64,000 nucleotides of DNA from an uncultured bacterium (GCA_905214735.1 CAJMNI010000003.1:50026-114025), one strand, 5' to 3'. Positions 43,155-52,410 are shown, counted from the stretch's first letter. The notes: a model not told the origin generated them from the sequence alone. A program made the numbers and translations.

Positions 43155-44429
43155 ATGAAAAAAGAACAAATCGACAACATCATCGCGCTGATCAAACAGG
43201 AAGTCGTGCCCGCTATCGGTTGCACCGAACCGGCAGCCGTGGCTCTCGCCGTGGCAAAAGCCACCGAAACCCTCGACTCTCTCCCCGACCGCATCGAACT
43301 CCTCCTCAGCGGAAACATCATAAAAAACGCCATGGGAGTCGGAATTCCCGGCACGGGAATGATCGGCCTCCCCATCGCCATAGCTCTCGGCGCCCTCATC
43401 GGCAAATCGGCTTACGGTCTTGAAGTGCTCGCCGACGTCACCCCTGAAGCTCTCGAGCGCGGCCGCCAATATATCGACGAAAAGAGAATCAAAATCGGCC
43501 ATCACAAGAATCCGCCGTCAAACCTCCATATCGAAGCCGTTGTTTACAAAGGAGACCACTCGGCCGAGGCCGTAATCTCCGGCGCCCACACGCGCTTCAT
43601 CCTCATCCGCAAAGACGGCGAGACTCTCCTTGAGAACAACGAGACTCTCTCCACCTCCGGCGGCGACTTCGAAGAACTCACTGAAAAGAGCGTCTACGAA
43701 TTCGCCACCACCGCGCCGCTCGACGACATCCGCTTCATCCTCGAAGCTGGCGAAATGAACGTGAAAGCCGCCGAAATAGCACTCCACGACGACTACGGCC
43801 ACTCCCTCGGCCGAGTGATCCGCAAGCAGGGCGTCTCCCTCTTCGGCGACACCCCCGTGGCACACATCCTCTCCCTCACCTCCGCCGCCTGCGACGCCCG
43901 GATGGGAGGCGCCAAAATCCCCGTTATGTCAAACTCCGGCAGCGGCAACCAGGGCATCACTGCCACTCTCCCCGTGGTAAGCTACGCCCGCGACATCCAT
44001 GCCTCCGAAGAGCAGCTCATCCGCGCCCTCACCCTCAGCTCCCTCACGAGCATCTACATCAAGCAGAGCCTCGGACGTCTCTCCGCCCTCTGCGGCTGCG
44101 TGGTGGCATCGACAGGCGCCTCGGCCGGTCTCACCTATCTCATGGGCGGCGGTTATGACGAAGTCTGCGCATCGATCAAAAACATGGTGGCCAACCTCAC
44201 CGGTATGATCTGCGACGGCGCCAAACCGAGCTGTGCCATGAAGATCACCTCCGGCGCAAGCACCGCCGTGATGTCGGCAATGCTCGCCATGAACGGCAAA
44301 TGCGTCACCTCAGCGGAAGGCATCGTCTGCGACGACATCGACCGCACTGTCCACAACCTCACCTCCATCGGACGAGAAGCCATGACCGAAACCGACCATC
44401 TCGTGCTCGACATCATGGTCGGAAAATAA
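43155..44429 (+). CDS. L-cysteine desulfidase family (UPF0597) protein
   Basis: A 424-residue protein of the UPF0597/CyuA family, related to the serine dehydratase alpha chain. Archaeal and E. coli members break L-cysteine into pyruvate, sulfide and ammonia with a [4Fe-4S] cluster. The family motif IGCTEPAA is near residue 22, SNSGSGNQG is central, and cysteines at GCVVAST and CDGAKPSC (spaced seven apart) fit the cluster ligands. No PLP motif is present. It is cytoplasmic. A lipoprotein gene follows after 8 bases, so the next two genes are probably in the same transcript, although a shared pathway is not evident. Confidence 0.88.
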   Translation: MKKEQIDNIIALIKQEVVPAIGCTEPAAVALAVAKATETLDSLPDRIELLLSGNIIKNAMGVGIPGTGMIGLPIAIALGALIGKSAYGLEVLADVTPEALERGRQYIDEKRIKIGHHKNPPSNLHIEAVVYKGDHSAEAVISGAHTRFILIRKDGETLLENNETLSTSGGDFEELTEKSVYEFATTAPLDDIRFILEAGEMNVKAAEIALHDDYGHSLGRVIRKQGVSLFGDTPVAHILSLTSAACDARMGGAKIPVMSNSGSGNQGITATLPVVSYARDIHASEEQLIRALTLSSLTSIYIKQSLGRLSALCGCVVASTGASAGLTYLMGGGYDEVCASIKNMVANLTGMICDGAKPSCAMKITSGASTAVMSAMLAMNGKCVTSAEGIVCDDIDRTVHNLTSIGREAMTETDHLVLDIMVGK

Positions 44430-44437
44430 TTATAAAT

Positions 44438-45466
44438 ATGACGATAAAGAAGAAAACAATATATCGCATCGCGTGCGCATCGCTCGCCGCGATCGCCTTG
44501 GCCTCCTGCGCCAAAAAGCCCAAACTCACCGTGCAGTTTCCCGACAAGTTCGACGGCCAGAACGTAGAGCTCCTCAACTATCTCGACTCCACGACTGTGG
44601 CTTCGTCAAAGATCGCCGGCAACAGCGTGGTGTTCGAGATCGAACAGGGAGAGACTCCGCAGATCATGCAGGTGGTGGTCGACGGCAAAGTGCAGGGATA
44701 TTACATCTCCGAAGGTGGCGACGCCCTGATCACCGACTCCACCACCACCGCCACCGGCACGCCGCTCAACGACCGCTTCACCCGCATGATCGCATCGCTC
44801 GACTCGATTGAGGAGACCGACGACATGGAGCTTTATGTCGATTATGCCGCCAAGGCCTTCAATGAGAACCGGGGCACGGCGATCGGTGACTTCTTCGCCC
44901 TCGAATGGATGAAATTCGCCGACCCCGAGAAGGTCGACTCCCTGCTCAAGACAACCGACTCCGCATTCCGTAACCGGAAGCGCGTGACCACCTACGCCGG
45001 CTATGCCCGACATCGCGGCGCCACCTCTCCCGGGCGCAAATTCATCGACGTCAAAGGTGAGGACGCCTCCGGACGTTCCGCATCCCTCTCCGGCTACATG
45101 AAACCGGGGAAATACACCCTCATCGATTTCTGGGCAAGCTGGTGCCCCTACTGCATCAAGGAGATTCCAGAGCTCAAGAAGCTGCAGAAGGAGTTCCCCA
45201 ACCTCACGATTGTCGGAGTGGCAGTGCGCGATCTCCCCGCCGACACACGCGAAATGGTAAAAAAACGCGACATCTCCTGGGATGTCCTCTACAACACCCA
45301 GCGCGTGCCATACGACATATACGGATTCACCGGCATTCCCCACCATATCCTCATCAGTCCCGACGGAACGATATTGAGCCGGGGAGAGAATGCCGCCCAG
45401 ATCCGCGCCCGCATGGAGAGAATCATCGCTTCGTCGGATGTCACTGTCTCAACACCCAAACATTAA
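44438..45466 (+). CDS. TlpA-like thiol-disulfide lipoprotein
   Basis: A 342-residue exported lipoprotein: signal peptide with lipobox ALASC near residue 23, a beta-rich DUF4369-like N-terminal domain, a helical linker, and a C-terminal thioredoxin fold with active site WCPYC at about 236-240 and cis-proline segment GIPHH. The start is the ATG at 44438, eight bases after the upstream stop; an earlier in-frame start would lie inside the cyuA-like gene and read as Arg/His-rich shadow sequence. It is probably a membrane-attached disulfide reductase. It resembles the TlpA-like protein at 15893 in layout but not in anchoring. Confidence 0.87.
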   Translation: MTIKKKTIYRIACASLAAIALASCAKKPKLTVQFPDKFDGQNVELLNYLDSTTVASSKIAGNSVVFEIEQGETPQIMQVVVDGKVQGYYISEGGDALITDSTTTATGTPLNDRFTRMIASLDSIEETDDMELYVDYAAKAFNENRGTAIGDFFALEWMKFADPEKVDSLLKTTDSAFRNRKRVTTYAGYARHRGATSPGRKFIDVKGEDASGRSASLSGYMKPGKYTLIDFWASWCPYCIKEIPELKKLQKEFPNLTIVGVAVRDLPADTREMVKKRDISWDVLYNTQRVPYDIYGFTGIPHHILISPDGTILSRGENAAQIRARMERIIASSDVTVSTPKH

Positions 45467-45470
45467 TGCT

Positions 45471-47147
45471 ATGACTCAAAACATATCGACTCAAGACACA
45501 TCGCTCAACGCCCTCTTTCACGACTCGATTATCAAGAACTGGGACCGCACCGCCCTCTGCGACCTCGGGGGCTCCAACTATCGCTACCGCGACGTGGCCG
45601 AATGGATCGAAAAGCTCCATATCATCTTCGAAAGCGCCGGTGTTAGGGCGGGCGACAAGGTGGCCATCTGCGGCAAGAACTCCTCTACATGGGCCGTGGT
45701 GTTCCTCTCATGCCTCACCGCCGGCGTCGTGGCCGTGCCGATTCTCCACGAATTCAAGCCCGACACGATCCATCATCTCGTGAACCACTGCAACGCCAAG
45801 CTCCTCTTCGTCGACGAATCCATCTGGGAGAACCTCGACGAAAAGCTCCTCCCCGACCTCGTCGGCGCAATCTACATCTCCGAACTCGGGATGCCCCTAT
45901 CGCGTTGCGAAAAGCTCACTGAGACCCGAAATAACATCAACGAATATTTCGGCCGCAAATATCCCTACAGTTTCGACAAGAAAGATGTCGTCTTCCATGA
46001 AGACCGTCCCGAAGAGCTCTGCATCATCAACTATACCTCCGGAAGCACAGGTCAGTCGAAAGGGGTGATGCTCCCCTACCGTTCCATCTGGAGCAACGTG
46101 CGCTATTGCCTCGACAATCTCAACTTTCTCCGCCCCGGCGACGGAATCGTCAACATGCTCCCCCTCGCCCATCTCTACGGACTCACCATCGAGATGCTCA
46201 ACCCCTTCTGCCAGGGAATGACCTGCAACTTCCTCACCCGTCTCCCCTCGCCAAAGGTGATTCTCAAAGCCTTTGCCGAGGTTAAGCCGCGACTGGTGGT
46301 TACGGTGCCGCTGATTCTTGAGAAGATCATCCGCTCGAAAGTCTTCCCGATGCTCGAGAAGCCGCTGATGAAGATTCTGCTCAAGGTGCCCTATCTCGAC
46401 GACCGGCTGCTGGCCAAGATCAAAGACGGCCTCGTCCAGGCCTTCGGCGGCAATGTGGTGGAGATTATCGTCGGTGGTGCACCGCTCAATTCCGAAGTAG
46501 AGAAATTCCTCTACAAATGCGGCTTCCCCGTCACCGTGGGCTATGGCATGACCGAATGCGGCCCGCTTATATCCTACGCTCCCGCCTCCGAGTCGAAGCC
46601 CCATACCGTAGGCCGCGTCGTCGACCGTATGGAGGTGCGCGTCGATTCCCCCGACCCGCAAAGGGTGCAGGGCAACCTCTGGGTGAAGGGGGAGAACGTG
46701 ATGCTCGGATATTACCACAACGAAAAAGCAACCCGCGAGGTGATGCCCGACGATTCGGGATGGATGAACACCGGCGACATGTGTCTCATTGACGCTGACG
46801 GTTTCATTACAGTCTGCGGCAGATCGAAAACGATGATTCTCGGTCCCTCAGGCCAGAATATCTATCCGGAGGAGATCGAGCAGAAACTCAACAACCTCCC
46901 CTATGTCAACGAAGCCCTCGTGATCGACGAAAGCGGTTCGCTGGTGGCCCTCGTCCACCCCGATTTCGACGCCGCCCTCACCCAGGGAATCGAACGCGAA
47001 GGACTGGAGGAAATCATGGCCCAGAACCTTTCGGCCCTCAACGACGAACTCCCCGCATACAGCAAAGTGAAGCGCATCAAGATCATGGAAGAGGAATTCG
47101 AAAAGACTCCTAAACGCTCAATCAAGCGCTTCCTCTACCAGCCCTGA
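45471..47147 (+). CDS. long-chain acyl-CoA synthetase (AMP-forming)
   Basis: A 558-residue ANL-superfamily ligase that activates a carboxylic acid, probably a long-chain fatty acid, as acyl-AMP and then acyl-CoA. Motifs are the P-loop-like YTSGSTGQSKGVML, VGYGMTECGP (A5), GWMNTGDMCLID (A7), and a C-terminal lysine in KTPKRSIKRFLY (A10). The ATG at 45471 is four bases after the previous stop and fits the domain start; the frame continues upstream only through the lipoprotein gene. It ends before a strong terminator. The exact substrate is inferred. Confidence 0.88.
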   Translation: MTQNISTQDTSLNALFHDSIIKNWDRTALCDLGGSNYRYRDVAEWIEKLHIIFESAGVRAGDKVAICGKNSSTWAVVFLSCLTAGVVAVPILHEFKPDTIHHLVNHCNAKLLFVDESIWENLDEKLLPDLVGAIYISELGMPLSRCEKLTETRNNINEYFGRKYPYSFDKKDVVFHEDRPEELCIINYTSGSTGQSKGVMLPYRSIWSNVRYCLDNLNFLRPGDGIVNMLPLAHLYGLTIEMLNPFCQGMTCNFLTRLPSPKVILKAFAEVKPRLVVTVPLILEKIIRSKVFPMLEKPLMKILLKVPYLDDRLLAKIKDGLVQAFGGNVVEIIVGGAPLNSEVEKFLYKCGFPVTVGYGMTECGPLISYAPASESKPHTVGRVVDRMEVRVDSPDPQRVQGNLWVKGENVMLGYYHNEKATREVMPDDSGWMNTGDMCLIDADGFITVCGRSKTMILGPSGQNIYPEEIEQKLNNLPYVNEALVIDESGSLVALVHPDFDAALTQGIEREGLEEIMAQNLSALNDELPAYSKVKRIKIMEEEFEKTPKRSIKRFLYQP

Positions 47148-47169
47148 CATTCCCATAATATCTGCATAC

Positions 47170-47213
47170 TTTGCCCCGAAGGCGCCATTTTGCACCTTCG
47201 GGGCAAACTTTTT
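47170..47213 (+). terminator. terminator after the acyl-CoA synthetase
   Basis: TTTGCCCCGAAGG (47170-47182) pairs with CCTTCGGGGCAAA (47195-47207), followed by CTTTTT. Confidence 0.9.
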
Positions 47214-47292
47214 ATCCGGCCGGGTTGTTGATAAGTTGTGTATCTGCAAGATTTTTAGGCAGAAACAAAATTATGAAAGAAAGGAGAACGCC

Positions 47293-47880
47293 ATGAAGAC
47301 GCAAGCAATGATAATATCGGTCGATCCGGGCAAAAAGACTCTCGGACGTTTTTGGGAAGAGGGACTTCCTTACAATGGCACAGCTCGCCAGATAATCCGC
47401 ACTGTTTCGCAGACACCTTCGTTTGGCAATCCCGGCTCTCTTCTTTTGGGTGTGGGCCGCAAGACTTCGCATTCCTACGCCTTTATGCTCCTTCTGATCC
47501 GCGTCATAACCGGAGTGGCAATGATAGCCTCCGGAATATTCCTCAGCAACGCCGCAGCGTCGGCAGCTCTCCCGATAGTGTTGATCTCAGCCGGAACTAT
47601 GTTGATTCTCGGTCTTCTCGGCCGCATCGCTTCTGCGGCCACCGCCGCATTCTGCATCATCACTCTCGCTTCGGCATTGGCCGACGGTCAGGCTCCGGCC
47701 TATCTTATCGCAATGCTCGGCGTTATTTCGGGCGTTACAATCCTCACGGCCATCCTCGGCCCCGGGGTGTTCAGCTGCGACCGTCTTCTCCGCCGCGCCT
47801 TCATCAAAATGGAACACCGGCGCACACTGAAAAATCGTGCACGCCGGTGTTCCTATCAGGCATTCAAATATGCCTCATGA
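47293..47880 (+). CDS. uncharacterised membrane protein, four helices
   Basis: A 195-residue protein I do not recognise. A soluble N-terminal stretch of about 65 residues (with a DPGKKTLGRFWEEG segment) precedes four hydrophobic helices between residues about 68 and 165, ending in a basic cytoplasmic tail (RRAFIKMEHRRTLKNRARR). The size and helix count recall DoxX-like proteins, but I see no decisive motif. An AGGAG-like purine stretch (AAGGAG) lies seven bases before the ATG, unusual in this genome. It converges on the zinc-ribbon DUF805 gene. Confidence 0.65.
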   Translation: MKTQAMIISVDPGKKTLGRFWEEGLPYNGTARQIIRTVSQTPSFGNPGSLLLGVGRKTSHSYAFMLLLIRVITGVAMIASGIFLSNAAASAALPIVLISAGTMLILGLLGRIASAATAAFCIITLASALADGQAPAYLIAMLGVISGVTILTAILGPGVFSCDRLLRRAFIKMEHRRTLKNRARRCSYQAFKYAS

Positions 47881-47924
47881 ACCGGACCTGAATCTGAATC
47901 CGGATTCCTTTCTGATTTACATTC

Positions 47925-49334
47925 TCATTTCATAGCTACCTGCTCGACGGCGAGACGCGAAGGTTTGTCAGAGCGTCCCCATGTCCCTCTATAAGATGAT
48001 CCGGCGTAGGGGTCTGGCTCCAGACGCCATTCGCTCAGCGTGCTGTTGTCGCGGTGGCCGAGATTGATCAGCAGCGATCCGTCGGGATTCACGAAACCGT
48101 TCATGTCGAGTTTCGTGCCGTTCTCATTCAGATAGCGGCCGTAGATTCGTCCGTCGCGCGTCACAAAAAATTCCACTCTCACCCAGTTTTTGTCGATGAA
48201 CCCGGAGCCCCGGAACGCACCTTCACCCATGCCGAGCGGATCGTTATATATTGAAAAGTCTGAACCGAGATGATAATCGGGCATGCTTCTTGAATAGCTC
48301 GACACGCAATATGATAGCGGCGAATCGTCGGAAACGGCGGCTTCAGCAGCAGGAGTTGCCTCCTCTTCCACAACCTCCTCCGACACTTCGCTGAAAAAGT
48401 CATTTCCGCCACCTTCATCGGAATATGAATCTGATCTGTATTCATATTCATAATCATTATCGTCATCGTATGAATGCGAACCGGAGGCCGAGGCCATTGC
48501 CACGCCGCTTCCCACAGGGAGAAGCAGGCATACGGCCAAAATCACCCAGTCGATCGGAGTCATTCGACGGTGCTCTCGCGGATGCTCATAGACCGACGGC
48601 ATGAGATAGAACACGAAAATTATGATGCTTCCCACGATAGGAATCAGGCCCAAAAGAATCATCCATGGACTTTTCCCTATATCGCGGATTCTGCGGCACG
48701 CGAGCGCGAGACTCGGCACGAAAAATGCCAGCGAATAAAGCAGAAGCACCACGTAACCGATTGCCAGCGAACCGAGGATATGACTCATGCTTCCGCCTCC
48801 GGCTATGAGAACGCATATCAGCAGCATCAGGCCCGAGAGCCCGAGCGTTATGATATAGTTGGCAAGCACGGTCAGCCAGAAATCCTTCCTCGATGTAGTG
48901 CTCGTGAAATCGGTGTATTGCTTGAACATCGGTTTGACGAAGAAAGAGCTGAAAAAGCCTTTTACGCCTCCTTGCTGCTCTTCGTCGGTGGCGTCATAGA
49001 CCGGCGGCTGATATGGCGGTTGATAAGGGGGCTGATAAGGAGGCTGGTTTACCGGCGGCGCGTAGGCCGGCGGCTCGTTGACGGGCGCCTGATATGGCAC
49101 CGGTTGCGCGCCCGGCTGATCATAGCCGGGAGCGACAGCAACGGTCTTTTCGTCAGCCGCAGGCGGAAATGGAGGGGGCACGGGAACGCTTTCCTTTCGT
49201 TCCACTATCACGGTGGCTTCATCGTCGGTCTCCAGCGTGCTGGCGACTATCGTGATTCTCGCACCGCAGTTACTGCAAAATTTTGCTCCCTGAGGGAGTT
49301 CGTTACCACAATTCGGGCATCTGTTTCCTTCCAT
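47925..49334 (-). CDS. zinc-ribbon, proline-rich DUF805 membrane protein
   Basis: A 469-residue multidomain protein. Residues 1-27 are a zinc ribbon (CPNCGNEL and CSNCGARI). A Pro/Tyr/Gln-rich linker with three tandem PPYQ units follows. The DUF805 domain has four membrane helices (about residues 150-275) with the family motif CRRIRDIGKSPW. An acidic, Tyr/Asp/Ser-rich stretch and a beta-rich C-terminal domain of about 120 residues complete it. The C-terminal domain is probably extracytoplasmic. DUF805 proteins are common and of unknown function. A TTTTAGG-type heptamer repeat lies directly upstream. Confidence 0.8.
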   Translation of the reverse strand: MEGNRCPNCGNELPQGAKFCSNCGARITIVASTLETDDEATVIVERKESVPVPPPFPPAADEKTVAVAPGYDQPGAQPVPYQAPVNEPPAYAPPVNQPPYQPPYQPPYQPPVYDATDEEQQGGVKGFFSSFFVKPMFKQYTDFTSTTSRKDFWLTVLANYIITLGLSGLMLLICVLIAGGGSMSHILGSLAIGYVVLLLYSLAFFVPSLALACRRIRDIGKSPWMILLGLIPIVGSIIIFVFYLMPSVYEHPREHRRMTPIDWVILAVCLLLPVGSGVAMASASGSHSYDDDNDYEYEYRSDSYSDEGGGNDFFSEVSEEVVEEEATPAAEAAVSDDSPLSYCVSSYSRSMPDYHLGSDFSIYNDPLGMGEGAFRGSGFIDKNWVRVEFFVTRDGRIYGRYLNENGTKLDMNGFVNPDGSLLINLGHRDNSTLSEWRLEPDPYAGSSYRGTWGRSDKPSRLAVEQVAMK

Positions 49335-49353
49335 ATTGCATTCAGTTAAGTTA

Positions 49354-49403
49354 TTATAGGTTTTAGGCTATAGGCTTTAGGTTTTAGGCTATAGTTTATA
49401 GGG
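49354..49403. repeat. TTTTAGG/CTATAGG heptamer tandem repeat
   Basis: Units TTTTAGG, CTATAGG, CTTTAGG, TTTTAGG, then CTATAG and TTTATAGG. On the minus strand this is CCTAAAA-type, the same family as 6027-6061. It lies just before the zinc-ribbon DUF805 gene. Confidence 0.85.
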
Positions 49404-49457
49404 TTTTGGGGTTGGGTGTTTATATTGTATAATCCGGGGAATACTCCTTCAGGCAGG

Positions 49458-50096
49458 CTATTTTTTTGTGTTATAAGCCTTGCAGAAGCTTTTGATCAGG
49501 CAGTCGGGACAGTCGGGGCGCCGCGCCTTGCAGACATAGCGTCCGTGGAGGATAAGCCAGTGATGCGCTCTCGCCACGAGTTCTTCCGGAATATATTTCA
49601 CCAGCGTCTTCTCGGTCTGCAGCGGATTTTTGCTGTTGTTGGTGAGACCTATCCGGTTGCTGACGCGAAACACATGGGTGTCTACCGCCATTGCCGACTT
49701 GTTCCATACAACTGAAAGCATCACGTTGGCCGTTTTCCGTCCTACCCCCGGCAGTTTCATCAGGTTGTCGATGTCGGAAGGCATCTCCCCTCCGAAATCA
49801 TCCACAAGCATCCTTGCCGCCTTGATTATCGCGCGCGACTTATTGTTGGGAAAGGTGACACTCTTTATATATGTATAGACCTCTTCCTCGGTCGAGGCGG
49901 CGAGATCGGCAGGCTCCGGGAAGCGTTCGAACAGTGCGGGGGTGACGATGTTGATGCGTTTGTCGGTGCACTGGGCCGAGAGAATCACGGCCAGCAGGAG
50001 ATGAAACGGAGTGTCATATTGAAGCTCCGTCTTAGGTTCCGGCATCATTTCCTGAAACGCCGCTATCACCCCTTCATATCTCTCCTTGATTGTCAT
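49458..50096 (-). CDS. nth: endonuclease III
   Basis: A 212-residue DNA glycosylase/AP lyase that removes oxidised pyrimidines in base excision repair. The helix-hairpin-helix LPGVGRKTANV contains the catalytic lysine, followed by the catalytic aspartate in AVDTHVFRVSNRIGL. The C-terminal [4Fe-4S] ligands are CKARRPDCPDC and a final cysteine in IKSFC. Length is typical. It lies 38 bases after pheS on the same strand, so the two probably share a transcript. Confidence 0.96.
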   Translation of the reverse strand: MTIKERYEGVIAAFQEMMPEPKTELQYDTPFHLLLAVILSAQCTDKRINIVTPALFERFPEPADLAASTEEEVYTYIKSVTFPNNKSRAIIKAARMLVDDFGGEMPSDIDNLMKLPGVGRKTANVMLSVVWNKSAMAVDTHVFRVSNRIGLTNNSKNPLQTEKTLVKYIPEELVARAHHWLILHGRYVCKARRPDCPDCLIKSFCKAYNTKK

Positions 50097-50134
50097 GGCC
50101 GTAAAATTCTCTGTCGTTTTGACTGCCCGATAGA

Positions 50135-51160
50135 TCAGCGGGCGGATTCGAATTCCTTGAGGAAGCGAACGTCGTTCTCGCTGAACATTCGGAGGTCTTT
50201 CACCTTATATTTCAGGTTGGTGATTCGCTCGATTCCCATACCGAACGCATAGCCTGAATAGACTTCAGGATCTATGCCGCAAGCCTTGAGCACGTTGGGA
50301 TCAACCATACCGCAGCCGAGAATCTCCACCCAGCCTGTTCCCTTGCAGAATGCGCACCCTTTGCCGCCGCAGATGTCGCAGGATATATCCATTTCGGCCG
50401 ACGGTTCGGTGAAGGGGAAATAAGAGGGACGGAGACGGATCTTTGTCTCGGGGCCGAACATCTGGCGGGCAAAGCCGAGGAGCACCTGCTTGAGGTCGGC
50501 GAAGCTGACGTTCTTGTCGATATAGAGACCTTCCACCTGATGGAAGAAACAGTGGGCGCGGGCCGAGATTGCCTCGTTGCGGTAGACGCGTCCGGGGCAG
50601 ACGATGCGGATCGGGGGCTGCATGCGCTCCATCGTGCGGGTCTGGACCGACGAGGTGTGGGTGCGCAGAAGCACGTCGACCGGATTGCGCGAGATGAAGA
50701 AGGTGTCCTGCATGTCGCGCGCAGGGTGATCGGGAGGGAAGTTCAGGCTCTCGAACACATGCCAGTCGTCCTCGATCTCGGGGCCTTCGGCGATAGTGAA
50801 GCCCATGCCGGCGAAAATGCGGAGCATTTCGTTGCGCACTATCGAGAGGGGATGGCGAGTGCCGGGTTGCAGCGGCGTCGGAGTGCGCGTAAGGTCGAGT
50901 TCGGCAACGCCGGCGTCGTCTTTGAGCATGAACGACGCTTTCAGCCCGTTGATCTTCTCGGTGGCGAATCCCTTTAGCTCGTTGATTTGCTGGCCGACCT
51001 CGCGTTTCTGTTCGGCCGGGACATTGCGGAAATCAGCCATAAGGGCCGACACGAGTCCCTTCTTGCTGAGATATTTGATGCGGAGAGCTTCAACCTCTTC
51101 GGGAGAGCCGGCCGTGACGGCGGCGATCTCCTCGCGGAGAGCTTTTATCTTTTCAAGCAT
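50135..51160 (-). CDS. pheS: phenylalanyl-tRNA synthetase alpha subunit
   Basis: The catalytic subunit of the class II (alpha-beta)2 PheRS. The 341-residue protein has an N-terminal coiled coil (about 1-85), then the class II core: motif 1 in HPLSIVRNEMLRIFAGMGF, motif 2 region RTMERMQPPIRIVCPGRVYRNEA, and motif 3 GMGIERITNLKY. FPPDHPARDMQDTFF and PSYFPFTEPSAEMD are further family hallmarks. The pheT partner is not adjacent, so the subunits are encoded apart here. One or two minus-strand promoter boxes lie upstream. Confidence 0.96.
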   Translation of the reverse strand: MLEKIKALREEIAAVTAGSPEEVEALRIKYLSKKGLVSALMADFRNVPAEQKREVGQQINELKGFATEKINGLKASFMLKDDAGVAELDLTRTPTPLQPGTRHPLSIVRNEMLRIFAGMGFTIAEGPEIEDDWHVFESLNFPPDHPARDMQDTFFISRNPVDVLLRTHTSSVQTRTMERMQPPIRIVCPGRVYRNEAISARAHCFFHQVEGLYIDKNVSFADLKQVLLGFARQMFGPETKIRLRPSYFPFTEPSAEMDISCDICGGKGCAFCKGTGWVEILGCGMVDPNVLKACGIDPEVYSGYAFGMGIERITNLKYKVKDLRMFSENDVRFLKEFESAR

Positions 51161-51188
51161 ATTTCTGTTTGCAATTTTTTCTAAAATG

Positions 51189-51220
51189 CAAATTTACAAA
51201 ATATCTTTGAATGAAACAAA
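51189..51220 (-). promoter_or_regulatory. promoter of pheS
   Basis: On the minus strand: TTTG (51217-51220), a 20-bp spacer and TAAATTTG (51189-51196), 28 bases before the ATG. Confidence 0.75.
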
Positions 51221-51224
51221 GATA
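51202..51224. promoter_or_regulatory. mirror-image pair of TATCTTTG boxes
   Basis: TATCTTTG at 51202-51209 on the plus strand (towards the SIMPL gene) and its exact inverted copy CAAAGATA at 51217-51224 (a minus-strand box towards pheS), seven bases apart. The inverted copy also contains the -33 element of the pheS promoter. Confidence 0.6.
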
Positions 51225-51328
51225 ACCGTCCCAACGTTTAATCAGCAAAGAGCGTCCGGAGGAAGCCGGGGCAAATCTGCCCTGCGCCGAAGCCGGAAAC
51301 AACTTTCGAGAATTATTACTTCAAATTT

Positions 51329-52105
51329 ATGGAAATGGCAAATGAAAATCAGAAGCCGGCGGATCCGGCTAAAAAGGAATGCGCTCTTGGCGGCAAGAGC
51401 GCCGTGGCCAAATATTGGGTGCCTGCCCTGCTGATAGGCATCGGCATCACTCTGCTCGGTGTCTTTATTTGCAACGGCTTCGGCTCGCTTTCGGCCAACC
51501 AGCGCGTCGTGACCGTCAGAGGTCTTTCGGAACGCGACGTGATGGCCGACAAGGTGACTTGGCCTATCGTGAGCAAGACGGTCGGAAACGATCTTACCCT
51601 CCTCTATTCGCAGGTGGAGAAGACCGACAGCGCAATCGTCTCCTTCCTCAGGAGCAACGGTGTATCCGACAGAGAGTTTGAGGTCAGCGCCCCCAAGGTG
51701 CAGGATATGCAGGCCGACAACTACGGCAACACCCAGGTGCCTTACCGCTATAACGTCACGACTGTGGTTGTGGTGACTTCGTCGCAGGTGGAGAAGATCA
51801 ACAAGCTGATGCTCAAGCAGAGCGACCTGATGCAGCAGGGAATCGCAATTGTGGCCGGCGACTATAATTATCAGACCATCTATGAGTTCACGCAGCTCAA
51901 CAAGATCAAGCCCGACATGGTGGCCGACGCCACGAAAAATGCCCGCGAGGCCGCCCTCAAATTCGCCGAGGATTCCAAGAGCGAACTCGGAAAGATCAAG
52001 TCGGCTTCCCAGGGTCAGTTCTCGATCGAAGACCGCGACCAGTACACCCCCTCGATCAAGCATGTCCGCGTGGTTTCCACAATCGAATATTACCTCAACG
52101 ATTGA
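51329..52105 (+). CDS. SIMPL (DUF541) domain protein
   Basis: A 258-residue protein with a polar N-terminus, one membrane helix (about residues 29-50: WVPALLIGIGITLLGVFIC) and a SIMPL domain filling the rest (VVTVRGLSERDV at its start, a conserved ARE-A-KFAEDSKSELGKI helix towards the end). SIMPL proteins face the periplasm, form oligomers and are linked to envelope stress in some bacteria; their biochemical role is not settled. It is transcribed divergently from pheS after a roughly 110-base leader. A small coiled-coil gene follows 74 bases downstream. Confidence 0.85.
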   Translation: MEMANENQKPADPAKKECALGGKSAVAKYWVPALLIGIGITLLGVFICNGFGSLSANQRVVTVRGLSERDVMADKVTWPIVSKTVGNDLTLLYSQVEKTDSAIVSFLRSNGVSDREFEVSAPKVQDMQADNYGNTQVPYRYNVTTVVVVTSSQVEKINKLMLKQSDLMQQGIAIVAGDYNYQTIYEFTQLNKIKPDMVADATKNAREAALKFAEDSKSELGKIKSASQGQFSIEDRDQYTPSIKHVRVVSTIEYYLND

Positions 52106-52179
52106 CATAAAAAGAATCCCATTGCCGGAACCGCAAAACCGGCGATAATTATCGACTCATTATCTTAACACAAAATACT

Positions 52180-52386
52180 ATGGAACAGACAAAAGTTAAA
52201 ACCTCGAAGATTCTCAACGAGATGCAGGCGATGGAATACATGGACCTGAAGCATCTTCTCCATGAGGGAGAGAAACTTCTCCGCGCCAAGACAGCCCGCC
52301 GCCAGCGCATCATCGACCTGAAGGCCGAAATAGCCGAGCGCAACAACGAGCTCGACGAGCTCTCCCGCGAGAACTACCTCGGATAA
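52180..52386 (+). CDS. small coiled-coil protein
   Basis: A 68-residue protein I do not recognise. It is almost wholly charged helix: a first helix (NEMQAMEYMDLKHLLHEGEKLL) and a longer heptad-like one (RRQRIIDLKAEIAERNNELDELS), so probably a two-helix coiled coil. No membrane segment or cysteine. The lack of C-rich shadow character, the clean ATG and the strong terminator after it favour a real gene. It may be expressed with the SIMPL gene. Confidence 0.65.
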   Translation: MEQTKVKTSKILNEMQAMEYMDLKHLLHEGEKLLRAKTARRQRIIDLKAEIAERNNELDELSRENYLG

Positions 52387-52410
52387 TCCGGGCCTGCTAC
52401 AATAGCTGCT

